Part shown: positions 36,541 to 48,880 of the stretch, piece after piece | Numbering within the stretch: position 1 is the first letter of the stretch | Layout: each line of letters opens with the position of its first letter | NCBI GenBank assembly: GCA_963920705.1 | Contig: OY987226.1 | Span: 7,814,501 to 7,878,500 of the forward strand | Direction: 5' to 3' | Source of the DNA: Odiellus spinosus | Taxonomy: Eukaryota; Arthropoda; Arachnida; Opiliones; Phalangiidae | Length of the DNA: 64,000 nt | Made by a program: the position numbers and the translations under genes | The notes under the pieces: generated by a model | Database searches by the model: none | The model's input: only the letters and a program-made list of their open reading frames with translations | What the model was told of the DNA's origin: nothing

Positions 36541-36870
36541 TCGAAATTCTCCACATAGAAGGGAAGGTTTCGTCTGTCAGTCAAAGTTCCATGGTGGATG
36601 GCCTAGTGTGTCAAACCGCGACTTTACCATATACTTTCCCTCATAATTCCCACGACGCTGTCGCGAAATGACGGGGGCTCCGAGCACCTTCCCTTCTCCC
36701 CTTTGCTTTTATATTCTCGGTGTCCTCACGGCTTAAGCCAAGGGTTTGTCGCCGGGTTATTCAGCGTCCCCTTGATGTCCTCTGGGACCTTTCAACTGTT
36801 GCCCGCCGCGAGAAGTCCCAGAGCGCGGAAATGTTCTCATAATAGAACCATTCCATTGTAAGGAAACTAC
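36541..36870. other. GC-richer block with a short hairpin
   Basis: About 330 bp distinctly richer in GC than its flanks, with CG-containing strings. A hairpin at 36780-36823 has a perfect 9-bp stem (CTCTGGGAC/GTCCCAGAG) and partial extension. No open frame is convincing. The block could be a regulatory region, an exon or an old element. Confidence 0.3.
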
Positions 36871-39262
36871 ACTCTAGCTGTACGTACAGGACCCGCTAGG
36901 TTTTCGTGGTTTATGGGAAAACGTGTGTTTATTCCGTGGTGGGATTGGAACTAACCTATAGCAATTATAGGAATTGCCAAAAATTGGGAAAGACTTAAAG
37001 GCGGGCTGTTACATAATGGTAAACCTCGTAAAGGAAAAAGAAGTTGTCAATTCCACTTGGACACGCGAGATCACGCGGTTTGGACTTCCGTGACTATTAC
37101 GCAATGGATCTGATGACTGCGTGAAGGAATAGATTGCTATTTGATTGGTCATATTTTCTTACATGGGATAAGTTAATTCAATTGACCAATCGATACTCGT
37201 ATAGTTCTAACGTGATTTATTCTTAGAGAGTTTGATAAAATAAACGAAGAACACTTATGTCGTAACTATCTTGAGTAGAACAAAATAATACATCTTTTAG
37301 CATCCAAAATTAGTTCATTTTAAGACCAAGAGCATGTGCCTTAATCCCTGCCTTTTGGCTATCAACTTTTTTAAATTTTAATTCTTTTGCGGTCCATCGA
37401 AGGTTTTAAATAATCTTTCCTCAATTAAGCTTCAGTAATTATTCTCAAACTATTATACGTACAGAACTGGCAATGATGTTATAGGTTAAAAGTGATGGGC
37501 AAAAAAATGTAGCCACGAATACACATAGACATTTCTCGTGTTTTTCTTTGGTAAAAAAGTACATGAAAGGAAGTGGAACTAGGCTTTCAAATCGAATGCG
37601 CGGGTGGGCCACGTGAAAATACTTTAAAGACAATTTTAAATTTTCTACTCCAATTCGCCTGTACGCCCGAGTACGTTGTGCAATGCTCTAGTTTTTTTTT
37701 TTCTTCAAATGGCGAAACCTTTACTCGGTTAAATCTCGAACTTCAATAAACTCTATTTGTGGAAACTGCATATTTCATGTTCAGGGACCTAACTCCATCC
37801 CAGGCTTCCATGCACAAACCCAGGGCATCTTCCTAGCTGTCTTTGAATCCTTGAAGGTTTTTTTTTATGCATAATGTAAAAATAAGCTTTAACTCCAAAG
37901 CACTCGCTCAAATCCAGGCGTTAGCTTTAGATAGATTTCTTTTATTTTTTATTTTTTCACCACGTATCGAAGCTAGGTTATCCTTTGTATCATCGAATCC
38001 AAATCCAATAGTTGAGAGCCAACGTTTGGCTTTGTACATGTTGCAAAGTAAAATTGACTTTGACTATATATAGGCCTTGGCCTTCGACATATAGGTAGAG
38101 TTGTGTACACATACTCATCCTATATATGTCCGGTTTCTTACACGAAATAGAGTTCAAAGGCAGGGCAAAAGAATAGTTTATTATGACATCACTACAAGCG
38201 CGTCGGTCTTACCGCCTTATACTCTATTGCTTTTAAAACGCGAAACATTATGATGCATTCTTGTGTATTTTTTCTGTTCTACATATATAAATTTCGTTCA
38301 CTCGGCTAGAAGAAACACGTTGAAGGGCGGGAAGATAACAAAATCGTGCTGTGAAGTAATTTCGTGATATCTTTCTCGCGGCATTTCGTTCTATTGCTTC
38401 AAACTAGGCGAACGGGCTATAGTAAAGCCTATTTTTCAAAGTAAGCTTTTGGGTGAATGGAAAAAAAAATGAAGGGAATAAGAATTCAAAGAGGCCGAAG
38501 CGCACGTCAAAAAGTTTGAAAAATATATTTTACAATCCAGTAAAAAGCACTCTTCGAATTTCCTTTATGGTAATGCTCTTATAAATGTATAAGGTGAAAA
38601 TCTTTCTCGAATTTATTTTTCTTCAAAACAGTCTGCATGCTTGCTGGACGTTCGGTTTTTCGGATACCGTTCGCGATACATCTAAAAGTTTTTTATTTTT
38701 AATGGAAAAAATATATTTTTGAATTGACTCTGTGGTATTATTGATTGATTGATTGATTGATTTCGAAAATATTTCAACATTTAAATTTGAATATATAATA
38801 TATTTCAAACTTAAATTTTTATTGCCAAAGTCCCATACTTCATATTTTAGAAATATAATGATATCCTCTTAAAGGAAAAATCCACCAATAAAATAAAGGT
38901 AGATTATAATGATGGGCATAACATTTTAAGTTAATTATATTAAATATTATAAACGATCGACAATTTCCAACTGTTTGAAAAAGACAGAATCTTGCTCTTT
39001 AGACGTGGATTAAGAAGGAGGGCAAAGAGGGGGCGTAGCCAAAATTGATAATTACATTCTTTTGGAGCCTCCGTGACGCGTATTTTAAAATTTTTGGGGC
39101 TCCAAAAATTATATTTCAAGGCAGGCGCCCCAAATCCTAAATATTATACCCCGGGCCCTAGCTAGCTTGACTTAATTCTGGGGAATTTTGGCACGGACTT
39201 TCCCACCTACTTTTTGCCAGAGTTGGCAAATAGACGTTCAATTGGCATTAGTAGCAAAGAGA
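36871..39262. other. non-coding stretch
   Basis: Contains a short inverted pair around 37142-37192 (GATTGGTCA / TGACCAAT) and a (TTGA)5 microsatellite at 38741-38760. No gene recognised. Confidence 0.5.
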
Positions 39263-39960
39263 AGTTTAATTGTCAGAAATTGGCAAACAAATTCAATTAG
39301 CAGAAATTGGCAAACAAATTCAATTAGCAGAAATTGGCAAACAAATTCAATTAGCAGAAATTGGCAAACAAATTCAATAAGCAGAAATTGGCAAACAAAT
39401 TCAATTAGCAGAAATTGGCAAACAAATTCAATTAGCAGAAATTGGCAAACAAATTCAATTAGCAGAAATTGGCAAACAAATTCAATTAGCAGAAATTGGC
39501 AAACAAATTCAATTAGCAGAAATTGGCAAACAAATTCAATTAGCAGAAATTGGCAAACAAATTCAATTAGCAGAAATTGGCAAACAAATTCAATTAGCAG
39601 AAATTGGCAAACAAATTCAATTGGCAGAAATTGGCAAACAAATTCAATTAACAGAAATTGGCAAACAAGTTCAATTGGCAGAAATTTGTAAAAAAATAAA
39701 TTGGCAGAAATTCTCAAGCAAATTAAATTGGCAGAAATTGGCAAGCAAATTCAATTAGCAGAAATTGGCAAGCAAATTCAATTGGCAGAAATTTGTAAAA
39801 AAATAAATTGGCAGAAATTGGCAAGCAAATTAAATTGGTAGAAATTGGCAAACAAATTTAATTGGCAGAAATTGGCAAACAAATTTAATTGGCAGAAATT
39901 GGCAAACAAATTCAATTGGCAGAAATTAACAAACAGAAGTTCAGTTGGCATGATTTTGCA
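39263..39960. repeat. 27-bp minisatellite, about 25 copies
   Basis: The unit is AGCAGAAATTGGCAAACAAA plus TTCAATT. Units from about 39272 to 39640 are nearly identical, while those after 39650 are diverged and include shortened copies (TTTGTAAAAAAATAAA variant). Because 27 is a multiple of three and the unit lacks stops, both strands are open for about 167 codons. This is a by-product: the predicted peptides are 9-residue repeats with no start context or domain. Confidence 0.95.
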
Positions 39961-40633
39961 AAAAAATGGGAAATAATACCATCGCGGTTGGCCAAATTAA
40001 TAATTTAAGTTGGCTCTTAATGCTCTTCTCTGGGGCGTTCGATGGCGATAATTTCACTTCATAACTTATTTAATAATTAACTTTTTTTTTTTAAACCGCA
40101 ATTATTTTTATCCTGGAATTATCTTATTTTATGCCTAATTAAATTTTACATTGAATATTAATCCGAAGTTCTATCAAGTATGCACGAATTTTGATAATTG
40201 CCATTGAAAGCTTTGGAACTAAAATAATATTAAATTTAAATCCATCATTCCGATACGTTCATTTATTTTAATCCTCTTTTAAATATGCGCGCGTTTAAAT
40301 CCTTCTATATCATTACTTATTTAATGTTTAATTAAATCCTCGTAAAGCGTATTCCATGCGCGAAAATACGATTTTATTACTTAATTGAGATTTGAGAATC
40401 CCTAACTTCTTCGATAATTAAAACCCTTTATGCAACAGTAGAAAGAAATTTCGAATAAAAAGAAAATTAAAGTTATTTTTTTTATTTAATTCTTTTGAAA
40501 ATTTTAAAACAGTCGTTTCCACAGTGCAGTCCTTCTATATTATCGCTACTAGACTAGTATAATACTCTTAATTAAGGCATGAAAAAAAAAAAAGGGACAA
40601 ACGAAGAAAGGCTTAGGTAGTTAAGACTAGGCT
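39961..40633. other. non-coding stretch; possible 3' UTR of the minus-strand exon
   Basis: AT-rich. On the minus strand AATAAA is read at 40486-40481, about 150 bp past the stop codon of the candidate exon at 40634-40803. Confidence 0.35.
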
Positions 40634-40803
40634 CTAGAAAGATTTTTTTTCACTTCTTAATTCTTCTTCTCCGAGTGGATTTTGCGTTAATTGTTCACTG
40701 AGGCGTACCAGGTCCCGGATAATGGGGGTCCTATCTAACCAGGCATTCGTTAATAGGCGAAAAACGACCCGTAACATTTGCAGCCATAGAAAGATAGAAA
40801 TTA
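40634..40803 (-). CDS. candidate terminal coding exon, product unknown
   Basis: This segment reads about 56 codons to a TAG stop at 40636-40634. It is preceded by TTTTTTGGCACAG, a plausible 3' splice site (AG at 40805-40804). The peptide starts hydrophobic (ISIFLWLQMLRVVF) and continues as an amphipathic, acidic-basic tail (IIRDLVRLSEQL), which looks more protein-like than most chance frames here. AATAAA follows about 150 bp downstream on the same strand. There is no ATG that would make it a single-exon gene. I do not recognise the protein, and no upstream exon was identified. Chance is a real alternative. Confidence 0.25.
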
Positions 40804-42088
40804 CTGTGCCAAAAAACAATTTTATACTCTGATGTTAACTGATATCAAGACTACAAACTGAGAAAAAGACTAAAAAAAAAAGACTTGATTTTTCATTCGT
40901 AATAGTGGCCTCTCTCTGTTTGGGGTATTAGTGTCAGTTCGCGCGCAAACATTTAATGAAGAAAGGTTTAACTATAGTTGGGGAAAAATTAAAAAATTAA
41001 CACTTCTTTTACGTTATGTCTTTGGAAAAATTCAAATTTACAATTAAAAATTACTCTTATTTTAATGTTTGTTAAATCTAGTTAATTATTGCATTGTTGA
41101 ATAGTGGCGACTGTTTTACAATTTATCATAAAACCTCGTGATGTATTTTTCACTGTATTAACTCATTACAGTCGTATAACTTTCCTAAATATTGAGTTCT
41201 ATTACAATGTTTATAGTTATTCGTTATATAAAACGTAATTAATTATTAATCAAAATGAAAGGAAGAACTGGGTATTAAATATAACATCAGCACCATTAAA
41301 TATGCCTTTTGTTTTATTAGCTCGCTTGAACTCGAATATTCTTCTTACTATAGCTTACTTTTCTATATCGGCTCTTAATGGAAGTTTTAGCATCGTTTGT
41401 GATAAGACAGTTAATAAGAATAATAGTGGAATACGTACAAATGGTATCAAAGGGTTACAAAACGTGTGATACCTTACAGTGTATTAATGATCTGACATCG
41501 TATATACTATTGTCTTACTGTTTCTTTTAATTACTACGTGAGTCATCGGATCCAGTGGCACCTAGGATTAAATAGGGATCATCGGAGGGATTACTTTTAG
41601 GCTGCCATGGGGAAAACTGCGACATCTAGAGTCGGGAACGTGAGCCCCGCTTTTAATTATAAGATGGCCTTTCTCTGTCCAAGTTAGGTTCCATTCTTTC
41701 ATCATGAAAAACGAGAGCCTTTTACAAGGATCTAGTCCGTCTCAATTTCAATGTTCAATTACTTTACGAAACTACAAACCTTTCCTTATCTTGTGTATCA
41801 AAAATGAAACTTCGTCGCGCTAATCTAAATGGTATCTAATATTGTTTCGGTTGCATCTTCTCTTTGGTACAAACTGTTAAGCCTTTTTAATATAAAATTA
41901 ATGAACCCGATACTTATAGAAAAATGTATTCCATTATTTTTGGTATAGACCCTGCGGTATGTCTATTCCTATATTCTTCTAATTCGTATAGAACAATACA
42001 AAACTATAAACTTTTGTACAAGCTAGGACTTGTAACTAAGGACTCGTGTCGTAATATTAATATATAAAGATGACTAACAAAACCTGAC
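40804..42088. other. non-coding stretch
   Basis: AT-rich DNA with no recognised structure. Confidence 0.5.
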
Positions 42089-42707
42089 TTAGTACAAATT
42101 CCGAAATTTTGGGTTTTCCTACTACGAAAGATTGACGTTTTGGGTTTTAATACTACAGTAGACCGACGGTTTGGGTTTTCTTAGTACGAAAGACCGACGT
42201 TTTGGGTTTTCTTAGTACGAAAGACCGACGTTTTGGGTTTTCTTAGTACGAAAGACCGACGTTTTGGGTTTTCTTAGTACGAAAGACCGACGTTTTGGGT
42301 TTTCTTAGTACAAAAGACCGACGTTTTGGGTTTTCTTAGTACAAAAGACCGACGTTTTGGGTTTTCTTAGTACGAAAGACCGACGTTTTGGGTTTTCTTA
42401 GTACAAAAGACCGACGTTTTGGGTTTTCTTAGTACAAAAGACCGACGTTTTGGGTTTTCTTAGTAAAAAAGACCGACGTTTTGGGTTTTCTTAGTACAAA
42501 AGACCGACGTTTTGGGTTTTCTTAGTACAAAAGACCGACGTTTTGGGTTTTCTTAGTACGAAAGACCGACGTTTTGGGTTTTCTTAGTACAAAAGACCGA
42601 CGTTTTGGGTTTTTCCTAGTACTGAAGAACGATGTTTTGTGGTTTCATAGTAGAGATCAAATACCGACGTTTTAGGTTTTCCAACTACAGAAGACCGATA
42701 TTTTTTG
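42089..42707. repeat. 31-bp minisatellite, about 20 copies
   Basis: The unit is ACCGACGTTTTGGGTTTTCT plus TAGTACAAAAG. The main variant is TACGAAAG versus TACAAAAG, and the two are interspersed. The ends are degenerate, and weak relatives run on to about 42860. The G-rich strand contains TTTTGGGTTTT in each unit, giving a regular series of G3 tracts. Confidence 0.95.
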
Positions 42708-43626
42708 TAATACAGATTATAACCAAAAGCATTTCACGACCACTATTGTTTCTTCTGTTAAATGCATATTATGAGAATGCTAAACGTGGGTCTTCTGTAA
42801 TAGGGGAACGCAAAACGTTGGTTTTCTGTATTGGAGATCCCCGATTTTCGGTACGTAACTCGTCTAATTAAAGCATACACCATTGTTAAAGCACGGTCTT
42901 CTCTACCAATAGAACCTTTTTGTAGAATTTACTGCCTTTCACTCTTCTTTTTATTCCCCAAGCAATAATGTAGATAACTATAACTCGACTACACCTGAAA
43001 ACAGCTTTGTACTATGCTATATCTATTACACCGCTTTTCACTTAACTATCACTATTTCGTCGAACAAAAGTACAAAGAATTTTTGTCTATACTAGTAATT
43101 AAAATGGTCCCCCTTGGGTTTTTTTAGAGTATAGGTTCGTGTAATTCGATTTAATTTTTTGCAAGCAGACAAAATAGACATTTAACGTAATGGTAATTAA
43201 TCCTATATACCGAATTATTTCTTGTTGAATGAACCGGATAAAATAGGGTGCCAAAAAAACTCAGTTTTTTACGAAGGAATTGAAGTTATGAGTTGCTTTG
43301 TCTGCGATGCAAAAATTCCCTGCTATTCTATGTATATATTATCAATCCCCCTCTCTATTCCATTATTATTTTGATGTTTTTAGATGGATTACGGTTCGGG
43401 ATAATTAAGCAGCTAGAAATATGCTAATTATGAAATCGTGAAAAAAAAAATTAAGGGTGGAAAGGATGGATCTAATAACGCAGCGTTAATGAAAAAAACC
43501 GCGTGGCTGTCTTTAATTAACAAAACATAATTTATCCTATTATTATTATTGAAATTTTTATTGTTTTATTTAAAAAAAAATGAGTTTTTTTTTTGTAGTC
43601 ACACCTAGGAAAACGGGGGGAAATGG
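42708..43626. other. non-coding stretch with degenerate minisatellite edge
   Basis: Decayed units of the 31-bp repeat persist to about 42860; a frame of 79 codons crossing them is not a gene. The remainder is AT-rich. Confidence 0.5.
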
Positions 43627-44214
43627 TAATCAAAAGTAAACAGGCCCCGTAGCTTAATACTAAAGGTCTAGGTTAAATCAAGAAGGATCAGACAAGGAGA
43701 GGAAAAATGGGGCTTTAGAGAGAGAAGAGCCAACCTCCCACTCGGGTGGAAAGGGGGGATAGGAAATTCTCGAGGTAAACTGTTGTCACGTGGTCACTAG
43801 CGTCGTCGGCTACTACGCGTCTCATAAAGGATCCGTTTTACCCACGTGACAACATTTTACCACGAAACATCTCTACCCCCGTTCTCCCAGAGTGGGAGTT
43901 TAGGCCGACGCAGTAGGAACTGCGCCGTCCCCACTTTTCCTCTCCTTGTCTGATCCTTCTTGGTTAAATGTACTGGTTGATTCTGATTCGAGACACTCTA
44001 GCGGCCACAGACGGTGTAAAAAGAGAGAATGGAAGCCCCACTCTTTGGAGAAATTCCGAAGCTGGGGAAGACAATATAACCAAGTGCGGCCCGCCTATTC
44101 AAAATATCGAAGAAGAGTACTAACCACTCGAGCCAGACAGGGATGATGACGTTTTTGGCTTAGTATGACGTATTAAGCTAGTACGGGGTGTTGTTTACTT
44201 CTATGGAATAAAGT
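43627..44214. mobile_element. TIR element, family D, copy 2, interrupted by a family B element
   Basis: The left end AAAAGTAAACAGGCCCCGTA with AGCTTAATAC and the right end GTATTAAGCTAGTACGGGGT with GTTGTTTACTT form imperfect inverted repeats. Removing the inserted family B element and one 7-bp duplication leaves about 297 bp, comparable to the 332-bp copy at 25995. Its interior (43970-44160) is the reverse complement of that copy's interior. A 66-codon open frame inside is not a gene. Confidence 0.8.
43672..43969. mobile_element. 284-bp MITE, family B copy 2, nested, with 7-bp target duplication
   Basis: The element (43679-43962) has the CAAGAAGGATCAGACAAGGA terminus and the same interior as the copy at 19286, shortened by small deletions. 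GTTAAAT flanks it exactly (43672-43678 and 43963-43969). It lies inside family D copy 2, so it arrived later. Confidence 0.92.
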
Positions 44215-45200
44215 GAAAAACTTTTGACATAATATTATACAATTTTATGTTAGGGTATAAAGTTGCTTATTAAGGTTTCTTTATAAATCGTTTTGTTAAC
44301 GTAGTGACGTCGGTTTTACTTCGTTTTATTTTAGTCGCTTATCTTTGTACGTGCTTAAAACTTTTTTATTATAAAACGCTGACTCGTATTTAAATTAATC
44401 CTTTTTCATTTGGGTGCTGGATCATGCTCTCAGACCTTTATTTAGGGATCAAACCAAGGAAAATTGTTATTCTAGTTGAATTCTCTTTCCTAATAAGTAG
44501 AAAACGGCGTCTTAAAATTTTGCTTACATCGTAAAGATTAACGGTTTGAGCTACGTAACTATTTTTAACAGTGCCTGGTTGTTTACCGTTCGTTTGGTGG
44601 TGGTACCCCAAATGTTTGTTTTACTGTGCAGACTCTCTTTGAACCTTTGAAGATATTCAAAAGCTGTTTTGACAAGAATATAAGATTACAATAAACAAAC
44701 CCCATCTTATAGTTTTTCTATTAGTTTTGACAATCCAGCTTATTTAATATGCCTATATTATCTATTTTACAATCCCTGTGTAAATTTTGCATAGTTATAA
44801 CGTGTCCCAGCTAGGTTTTGTAACATATAAAAATACACAATATGGTGCGATCTACTATAATTAGAAAAATATTAAATTTCTCTTTCACTAACAATTAATT
44901 TCAATTCCTTCACGGGTTTGACCTGAATCAAATAAAGAACCCTTTTTAAGGGTGGGAAGCAACATCTTTTTTGGTATTATTTAATATGATCCGACCGTCG
45001 GTAATTAAATGGATCTGTAATATACCCTTTTCAGACAATAAGAATAATTTAATTATAAGAAGGCTAGAGAAACCACCTTTATAACTTTAATTAAAACGCC
45101 AAGGGTCAGGGCACTTTTGGTTATGGTTATAGTAGAGAATTTAATGGAAGCAGACGACATAAGAAATAATCCCACTGAATTCAACTTTACCCCACGGATG
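44215..45200. other. non-coding stretch with an isolated MITE end
   Basis: TACCCTTTTCAGAC at 45023-45036 matches the terminus of the 150-bp TA-flanked family, without a partner end. Otherwise AT-rich, nothing recognised. Confidence 0.45.
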
Positions 45201-46560
45201 CGAGGCCTCATTGATCCGGAAACGTCGCGGCCGGGAACTCTATGGGGTGCTTTTATTTAATTCAATGGGTGATGCTTTTTTTCCAACCAAAAAAATATGC
45301 TATGGTTTTTTTCCTTGGTTGGCAATGCATGCTTATTTCCCAGACGTTCAGGAGGGATAAAGGAAAACAACAAAGAACCTATAAAGGCAATGTTATAGGA
45401 CACGGTTTAGTAGGGGGGAGAGAAAGGACATTTCCATAAACAGCGAGAGGAGGCCATCATGAGGAAGTCGGTTCAGACGGTTTCTCAAAGCGCAAGTCTC
45501 ACTGAAAGTAATTGATTCATGTGGGGTCTTATAGAACGGATAGAACAACAGTTTCCAAAATAGTGGTTACCCGAAAAAGCGGCTGTCCTGTTTAATTTTT
45601 AAATATCATCTGCTTCCCTCGTTTATTTTACAATCATCCTATTGATATGGATCAGGTTTTCAATACAGGCACCAATTTGGAGCATTGGAGAGCGCTGTTT
45701 CGGATAATCGCTGTAAAGATGGCTTCCCCTTAGGTCAAGCTTCAAAAGGCGACCAATTTAGAAAAAAAATCTGTTTTATAAATAATGTTTTAAAATTTGT
45801 GACGATAATGATGACGCAATGAATTAGGGCTCGATTGAAGTTACTTTTACTTAACGGGAAACTGAGATTTTGATCTTAGATCATGGAACCCAGCCCTCAC
45901 ATGATTGTCTTCTCCAACAATATATATTAGTAAGACTCCTAAAAATATCAATTTATCTCCTAAGGACCTATAACTCACTCCCTCAACCGCTGGATCTGCT
46001 GACCCATCCTGCTGATTTAGCCCACGTAGTAATTAAAACTAGAACTTTTTTTGGATGAGACTTGTTCTTGGGCCTTGGATCCAAAGAAGCTTATCCTCTG
46101 AACTATACTTGGCATTGCCCCGAGAGACCCCCAACCCTATACTCGACTACAAGGCAATGCTTCCCCATCAAGAAAAATATCGCGAACGCACGAAATAACA
46201 TATATGGGCAAAGGGTATACGCTTTCGTTTACATAAGCCTAACGAGCTCGGGCCAATTTTGAGCCGTACTTCGTTGCGGCCGGGGGTCTCCCTTCGACGT
46301 TGGTTTTTCCTTGGAGAAAATGTACAGGCCCAACATACACGAAAAAGCCAGCTATACAAGAACTGGGGAAAAACCTCGTGTGCCAAACTCGAAATTCTTC
46401 TCATTTCCTTTAAGAGCGAGCCGCGAGGGTTACGGGGGGTATAGATTTTAGCTTTCGCCCACATACCTTCCAAATCCGTTCTCGTGCAAAGCCACAAGTC
46501 ACCCGAAAGATTGGGTTCGAATCTACGAAAAACAGTGGACATGGTATAGTTCTAAGACTT
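45201..46560. other. GC-richer block of unknown origin
   Basis: About 1.3 kb with higher GC than its flanks. A hairpin at 45283-45322 (CCAACCAAAA with TTTTCCTTGGTTGG) is present. On the minus strand a frame of 124 codons (46542-46168) is open and rich in Arg, Trp and Cys, but I recognise no domain. A GGTTCGAATCT string at 46507-46517 resembles a tRNA B box without an A box or cloverleaf. It could be a decayed element or part of a gene. Confidence 0.3.
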
Positions 46561-48697
46561 TTTGCTGGCATTACTTTTTTAACAAATAATGAGATAAAAG
46601 TCAGCCAAGGTGCTTCACGGAATCGGTATACAAGCCTGGAGCTTTGACTGTACTAAATTGAATACGTATTTAGCCTTGTCAAAGGATGAACGCAGTTACG
46701 TTATAACAATTTTTACGCTATCCAAAGTCACCTAATCTCTCTCAGTGTAACTTTTTGGACCTTTCGCCTGTTATTGTAGGAGGTAACGATTTCAGGTACT
46801 TTTTCTAATGATATATCATAATTGGGGATATTCCTGTGTCCAGTTATGTACATAGCAACTTGATCTTATTTAATCAAAGTAATTAAAAATATGATGTAAC
46901 AATTTTAATTTTTACGAATCGACGTTTATAATAACAACACTTATATATATCTTGCAACTTGAAATTAAAGAAAAATTATATAAGAGGTTGTCAACAGAAC
47001 AAAATAGGCTAATTACTAATATAATTAATATACTGTAGGTTGAAATTAAAAAAAGGTTTAAGACTTATTAATATGGAAAAATATAATGAAGTTTTAAAAT
47101 TGAAATTATCGAAAAATATACGTTATGCAATTGTTTTGGTACAAAGTAACATATCTCTAGAAATTGTAGAAACTAGGATATGATCGTAAATTCCCTTTAA
47201 AGCAGCCAATTACTTGTTGCAAGAATGTGAATCAACATTATGGATCGACCCTAGATAGTATCCGCATTTCAGATATTACTATAAAACCGATATTTAAACA
47301 ATACAGGCCAACTACTATTGTGTGAAATACGATATTTTTACCGTCACTTTATTGTCAATTTATCCACGCAATGTGCGGCTTTGCGTGTCATGGAGATTCA
47401 AGGTACGTCGCTAAGCCTCTTGTGATATCTGGACAAAGGCAGTTGTCAATCCGAGTGCCACCGTACCAATATACTCTATATAAAGTGGATTATTTAATCA
47501 ATTGATATCCTATATAGTGTCTATCAAGTAGAAACTTACAAACGCGTTATAATTGGCCTCAGTAACTCGGTTAGTTTCTAGCGACTGATCTCTTCCGACT
47601 TCCGTAACAATTTAAAACTATATAAAGTGAACTTGTACTCTGACATCTTCGAAAATTTGAAATTTCTGACACATACATCATTTTCTCCTAGAGCTATAGG
47701 TTTTGGGGAGGATTATATTTTGACATTTAATACTAATTAACAATTAAGTTGTGTACCAGACAGTATTAAATATCGGGCGACTCGCTATCCCAATTTTGCC
47801 AATTTATATATATATATATACGTATATAAAATCACTAATTAAATTTATAAGATTCTTCCCAACAGCGTAACCACTTAGAAAATATAATTTTACCGTGAAA
47901 AGAGAGAGAGTATACGCTCAGAGAGCCTCAAGATTCACTCGCTTAAGTGGTAGCTAGAATATATAATTAAAGTCACTTTTAAAATATAGTATGTTTATCA
48001 GTAATCCTAAAATCTATTGCTATATCTCAGTGTATAATGACTACAGGATCTTTTTGACAAATATTAAAGACTACGTGAAGTAAAAGATAAATCCAAAGTC
48101 CTGGATTTAAGCTATTTCCCCTTCTAAGTCCGTAAGACTAGGTTCGTCTTTGAGTCTTTAATCTTTTCAAAAAGTAGACTAAACGAAAGGCACAAAGGGT
48201 ACTTTGATTCTACTTCAAGACCGTTGGAAATTTCTTCTCAAATAGTTTAACTTTTTGAACTGACCAAAGAATTTGGACTTTTTTCATGTATACCAAAATT
48301 GATACATTTATGATGACATAGCTAATCAAATTACCCATTCACTCGTGAAAACGTTGTTCTGAGGTGGGCTCACGAATTACGGTTCAAAACCCACCATCTT
48401 TTTCGTGGGTGTGTACAATTCTAACGTCTATCGGGTACGAATCACCCAGGAATTAATTTGGTTAGCTATATGTTATCATATATATATCCGAGAAATATTT
48501 TTTAGACTTGGTAATAGTAAATTTAATAGTACATGCAATCTTCGACCATACTTGTAATCTTTTATGGGTCAATTAAAAACGTTTTCATATACGTAAACTT
48601 TAAAATATATCCAACTTAAAATCGTAATACGAGAGTCTATGAAACGTGTTACTTATTTTAAAAATTCTAATTTGTTCATTTTTTTTAACAAATATAG
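46561..48697. other. non-coding stretch
   Basis: AT-rich with a (TA)n run at 47804-47827 and a TA-rich stretch near 48476. No gene recognised. Confidence 0.5.
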
Positions 48698-48880
48698 GGC
48701 GAAGCCGGATGAAGACGTATAAGGTGTAAATGTAAATGTCTCTAAGGAAGCGGTGCGTCGTTCATTATCGAAAGGGGCTGGATATTGGTGACGTCCTCTT
48801 GATCGAGTCAAGAGACACCTTCAATCTTGAACAGTCTTTGGCGTCACGGTGACCCGACAACTCGACTCGAACTGATTTGG
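48698..48880 (+). other. candidate non-coding exon (hypothetical)
   Basis: Preceded by a T-rich tract and ACAAATATAG, a fair 3' splice site, and followed by TTTGG|GTAAGTG, a near-ideal donor. The 183-bp segment is GC-richer than its flanks. All three frames contain stops, so it would be untranslated or hold only a 38-codon frame. It contains nested hairpins, CTCTTGA/TCAAGAG inside GGTGACG/CGTCAC. It could equally be a small structured repeat. Confidence 0.22.

Noticed and set aside
39188..39744. Long open frames on both strands (about 167 codons) with a 9-residue repeated peptide
   Set aside because: They are an automatic result of a 27-bp stop-free repeat unit. There is no start context, signal or domain.
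46507..46517. GGTTCGAATCT as a tRNA B box
   Set aside because: No cloverleaf can be drawn and no A box lies at the right distance.
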